Positions 56,088-56,771 of a stretch of DNA of 56,771 nucleotides are shown one piece after another. A program made the position numbers and the translations under genes. The notes below the pieces were generated by a model. It did no database searches. It had not been told where the DNA came from and was given only the letters and a program-made list of their open reading frames with translations. How positions within the stretch are numbered: the first letter of the stretch is position 1; each line of letters starts with the position of its first letter. This DNA comes from Paracoccaceae bacterium (lineage in GTDB: Bacteria; Pseudomonadota; Alphaproteobacteria; Rhodobacterales; Rhodobacteraceae): positions 1-56,771 of the forward strand of contig JAAXIY010000070.1 of the NCBI GenBank assembly GCA_012270125.1, written 5' to 3'.

Positions 56088-56771
56088 TTATTTAGTTGAA
56101 ATTGCCGCCTCAAGGGCAATTTCGACCATATCGCCAAACGAGCTTTGCCTTTCCTCTGGAGGAAGGGCTTCACCCGTTTGCAGGTGATCTGAGACTGTTA
56201 AAACAGCCAATGCGCGACAACCATGTCTAGCAGCCAAATTGTAAAGCTCAGCTGCTTCCATTTCTACTCCTAAAATGCCATGCCTAACCATTTGTTCATT
56301 AAGATCTGGTCTCTCATCATAAAAAACATCGGAGGAATAAATTCCTCCAATATGTATTTTGCTTTTTTTATCTTGAGATGCTTTGGCAGCAGCCGAAAGT
56401 AAATCAAAGTCGGCGCATGGAGCAAAGTTTAGTTCACGAAAAATCGTAGATGAGGGTGTTTGCGTAGATGATGCAGTTTGAGCTAAAATAATGTCGCGAA
56501 TTTTCACAAATTTTTGCATTCCTCCGCAAGAGCCAATTCTAATAAGAGTTTTTGCACCGTATTCTTTTATAAGTTCGTTTACGTAAATCGACAGAGACGG
56601 CATTCCCATTCCTGATCCGTGAATGGTAATTTCAGTATCTTTATAATTACCTGTAAAACCAAGCATCCCCCTTACCTGGTTTACTAATCTTGGTTTTGTT
56701 AAAAAGTTCTCAGCTGCCCATTTTGCACGATATGGATCTCCAGGCATCAATACAATGTCTGCGATATCTTC
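56088..56771 (-). CDS. deoD: Purine nucleoside phosphorylase DeoD-type (5' end cut by window edge)
   Basis: The minus-strand frame is open to the window edge and encodes the last 227 residues of a hexameric DeoD-type phosphorylase that splits purine nucleosides to base and (deoxy)ribose 1-phosphate. The frame continues upstream of the first ATG as [13 protein letters not shown], so the true start is outside. Marks are [33 protein letters not shown] and the catalytic [13 protein letters not shown] with LTVSDH. It converges on sdhB with 13 bases between stops. Confidence 0.93.
   Translation of the reverse strand, partial: EDIADIVLMPGDPYRAKWAAENFLTKPRLVNQVRGMLGFTGNYKDTEITIHGSGMGMPSLSIYVNELIKEYGAKTLIRIGSCGGMQKFVKIRDIILAQTASSTQTPSSTIFRELNFAPCADFDLLSAAAKASQDKKSKIHIGGIYSSDVFYDERPDLNEQMVRHGILGVEMEAAELYNLAARHGCRALAVLTVSDHLQTGEALPPEERQSSFGDMVEIALEAAISTK

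Overview
This window looks like a stretch of chromosome from an AT-rich (low-GC) marine alphaproteobacterium, most probably a Rhodobacterales/roseobacter-type lineage. The reasons are the content and order of the genes: a GcrA cell-cycle regulator, a phosphatidylcholine synthase of the Pcs type, the hom-glpX-recJ string, DUF3572 next to a HAD phosphatase, DUF952 overlapping pyrD, and a 2-oxoglutarate dehydrogenase operon in the order sucC-sucD-sucA-sucB-lpdA next to mdh and sdhCDAB. The lineage is inferred from family knowledge, not from a database search. Nearly all of the window is dense, single-copy core genome. I see no insertion sequence, prophage, CRISPR array or rRNA, one tRNA, and no gene-free stretch longer than about 300 bases.

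Region by region. 1-6.9 kb: an acyl-CoA catabolism module (two acyl-CoA dehydrogenases behind two tandem MerR regulators on the minus strand; two hotdog thioesterases and a MATE transporter going the other way), then DUF952-pyrD. 6.9-15.1 kb: glyA, NAD kinase, propionyl-CoA synthetase, DUF3572-HAD phosphatase, a stand-alone MttB-family methyltransferase, an EamA permease and a small DUF4389 membrane protein. 15.1-16.0 kb: a small-gene zone with a 34-residue zinc-ribbon peptide, a DUF1127 protein and tRNA-Glu(UUC). 16-20.1 kb: hom-glpX-recJ (minus). 20.2-25.6 kb: a TetR regulator with an adjacent operator-like palindrome, a beta-hydroxyacid dehydrogenase, then gcrA, pcs, xerC, DUF484 and a small transaldolase (all minus). 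25.7-41.7 kb: a long plus-strand run of replication-restart, repair and envelope genes: priA, an MFS transporter, prmA, ruvCAB (with a likely SOS box), a protein I do not recognise, the ybgC-tolQRAB-pal-cpoB cluster, tilS and ftsH. 41.7-56.1 kb: a TCA-cycle island (mdh and sucCDAB-lpdA on minus; sdhCDAB on plus) with a TauE-type exporter and an NnrU-type membrane protein between the two arms. A truncated deoD ends the window.

How the parts fit: the left end breaks down acyl-CoA and activates propionate; the right end holds the enzymes from 2-oxoglutarate to oxaloacetate, whose electrons enter the quinone pool through SdhABCD. The middle is housekeeping for DNA repair, envelope integrity and tRNA modification. 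I did not find a clear new multi-gene system. The most distinctive signals are regulatory: two copies of a GTGATCAC palindrome exactly 21 bp apart upstream of sucC, with a related site at mdh; an ACGT-rich palindrome at the MerR/acyl-CoA dehydrogenase operon; an alphaproteobacterial SOS box at ruvC; and a nested inverted repeat ahead of sdhC. At the protein level the points of interest are the orphan MttB-family protein, the zinc-ribbon microprotein and the unrecognised gene between ruvB and ybgC.
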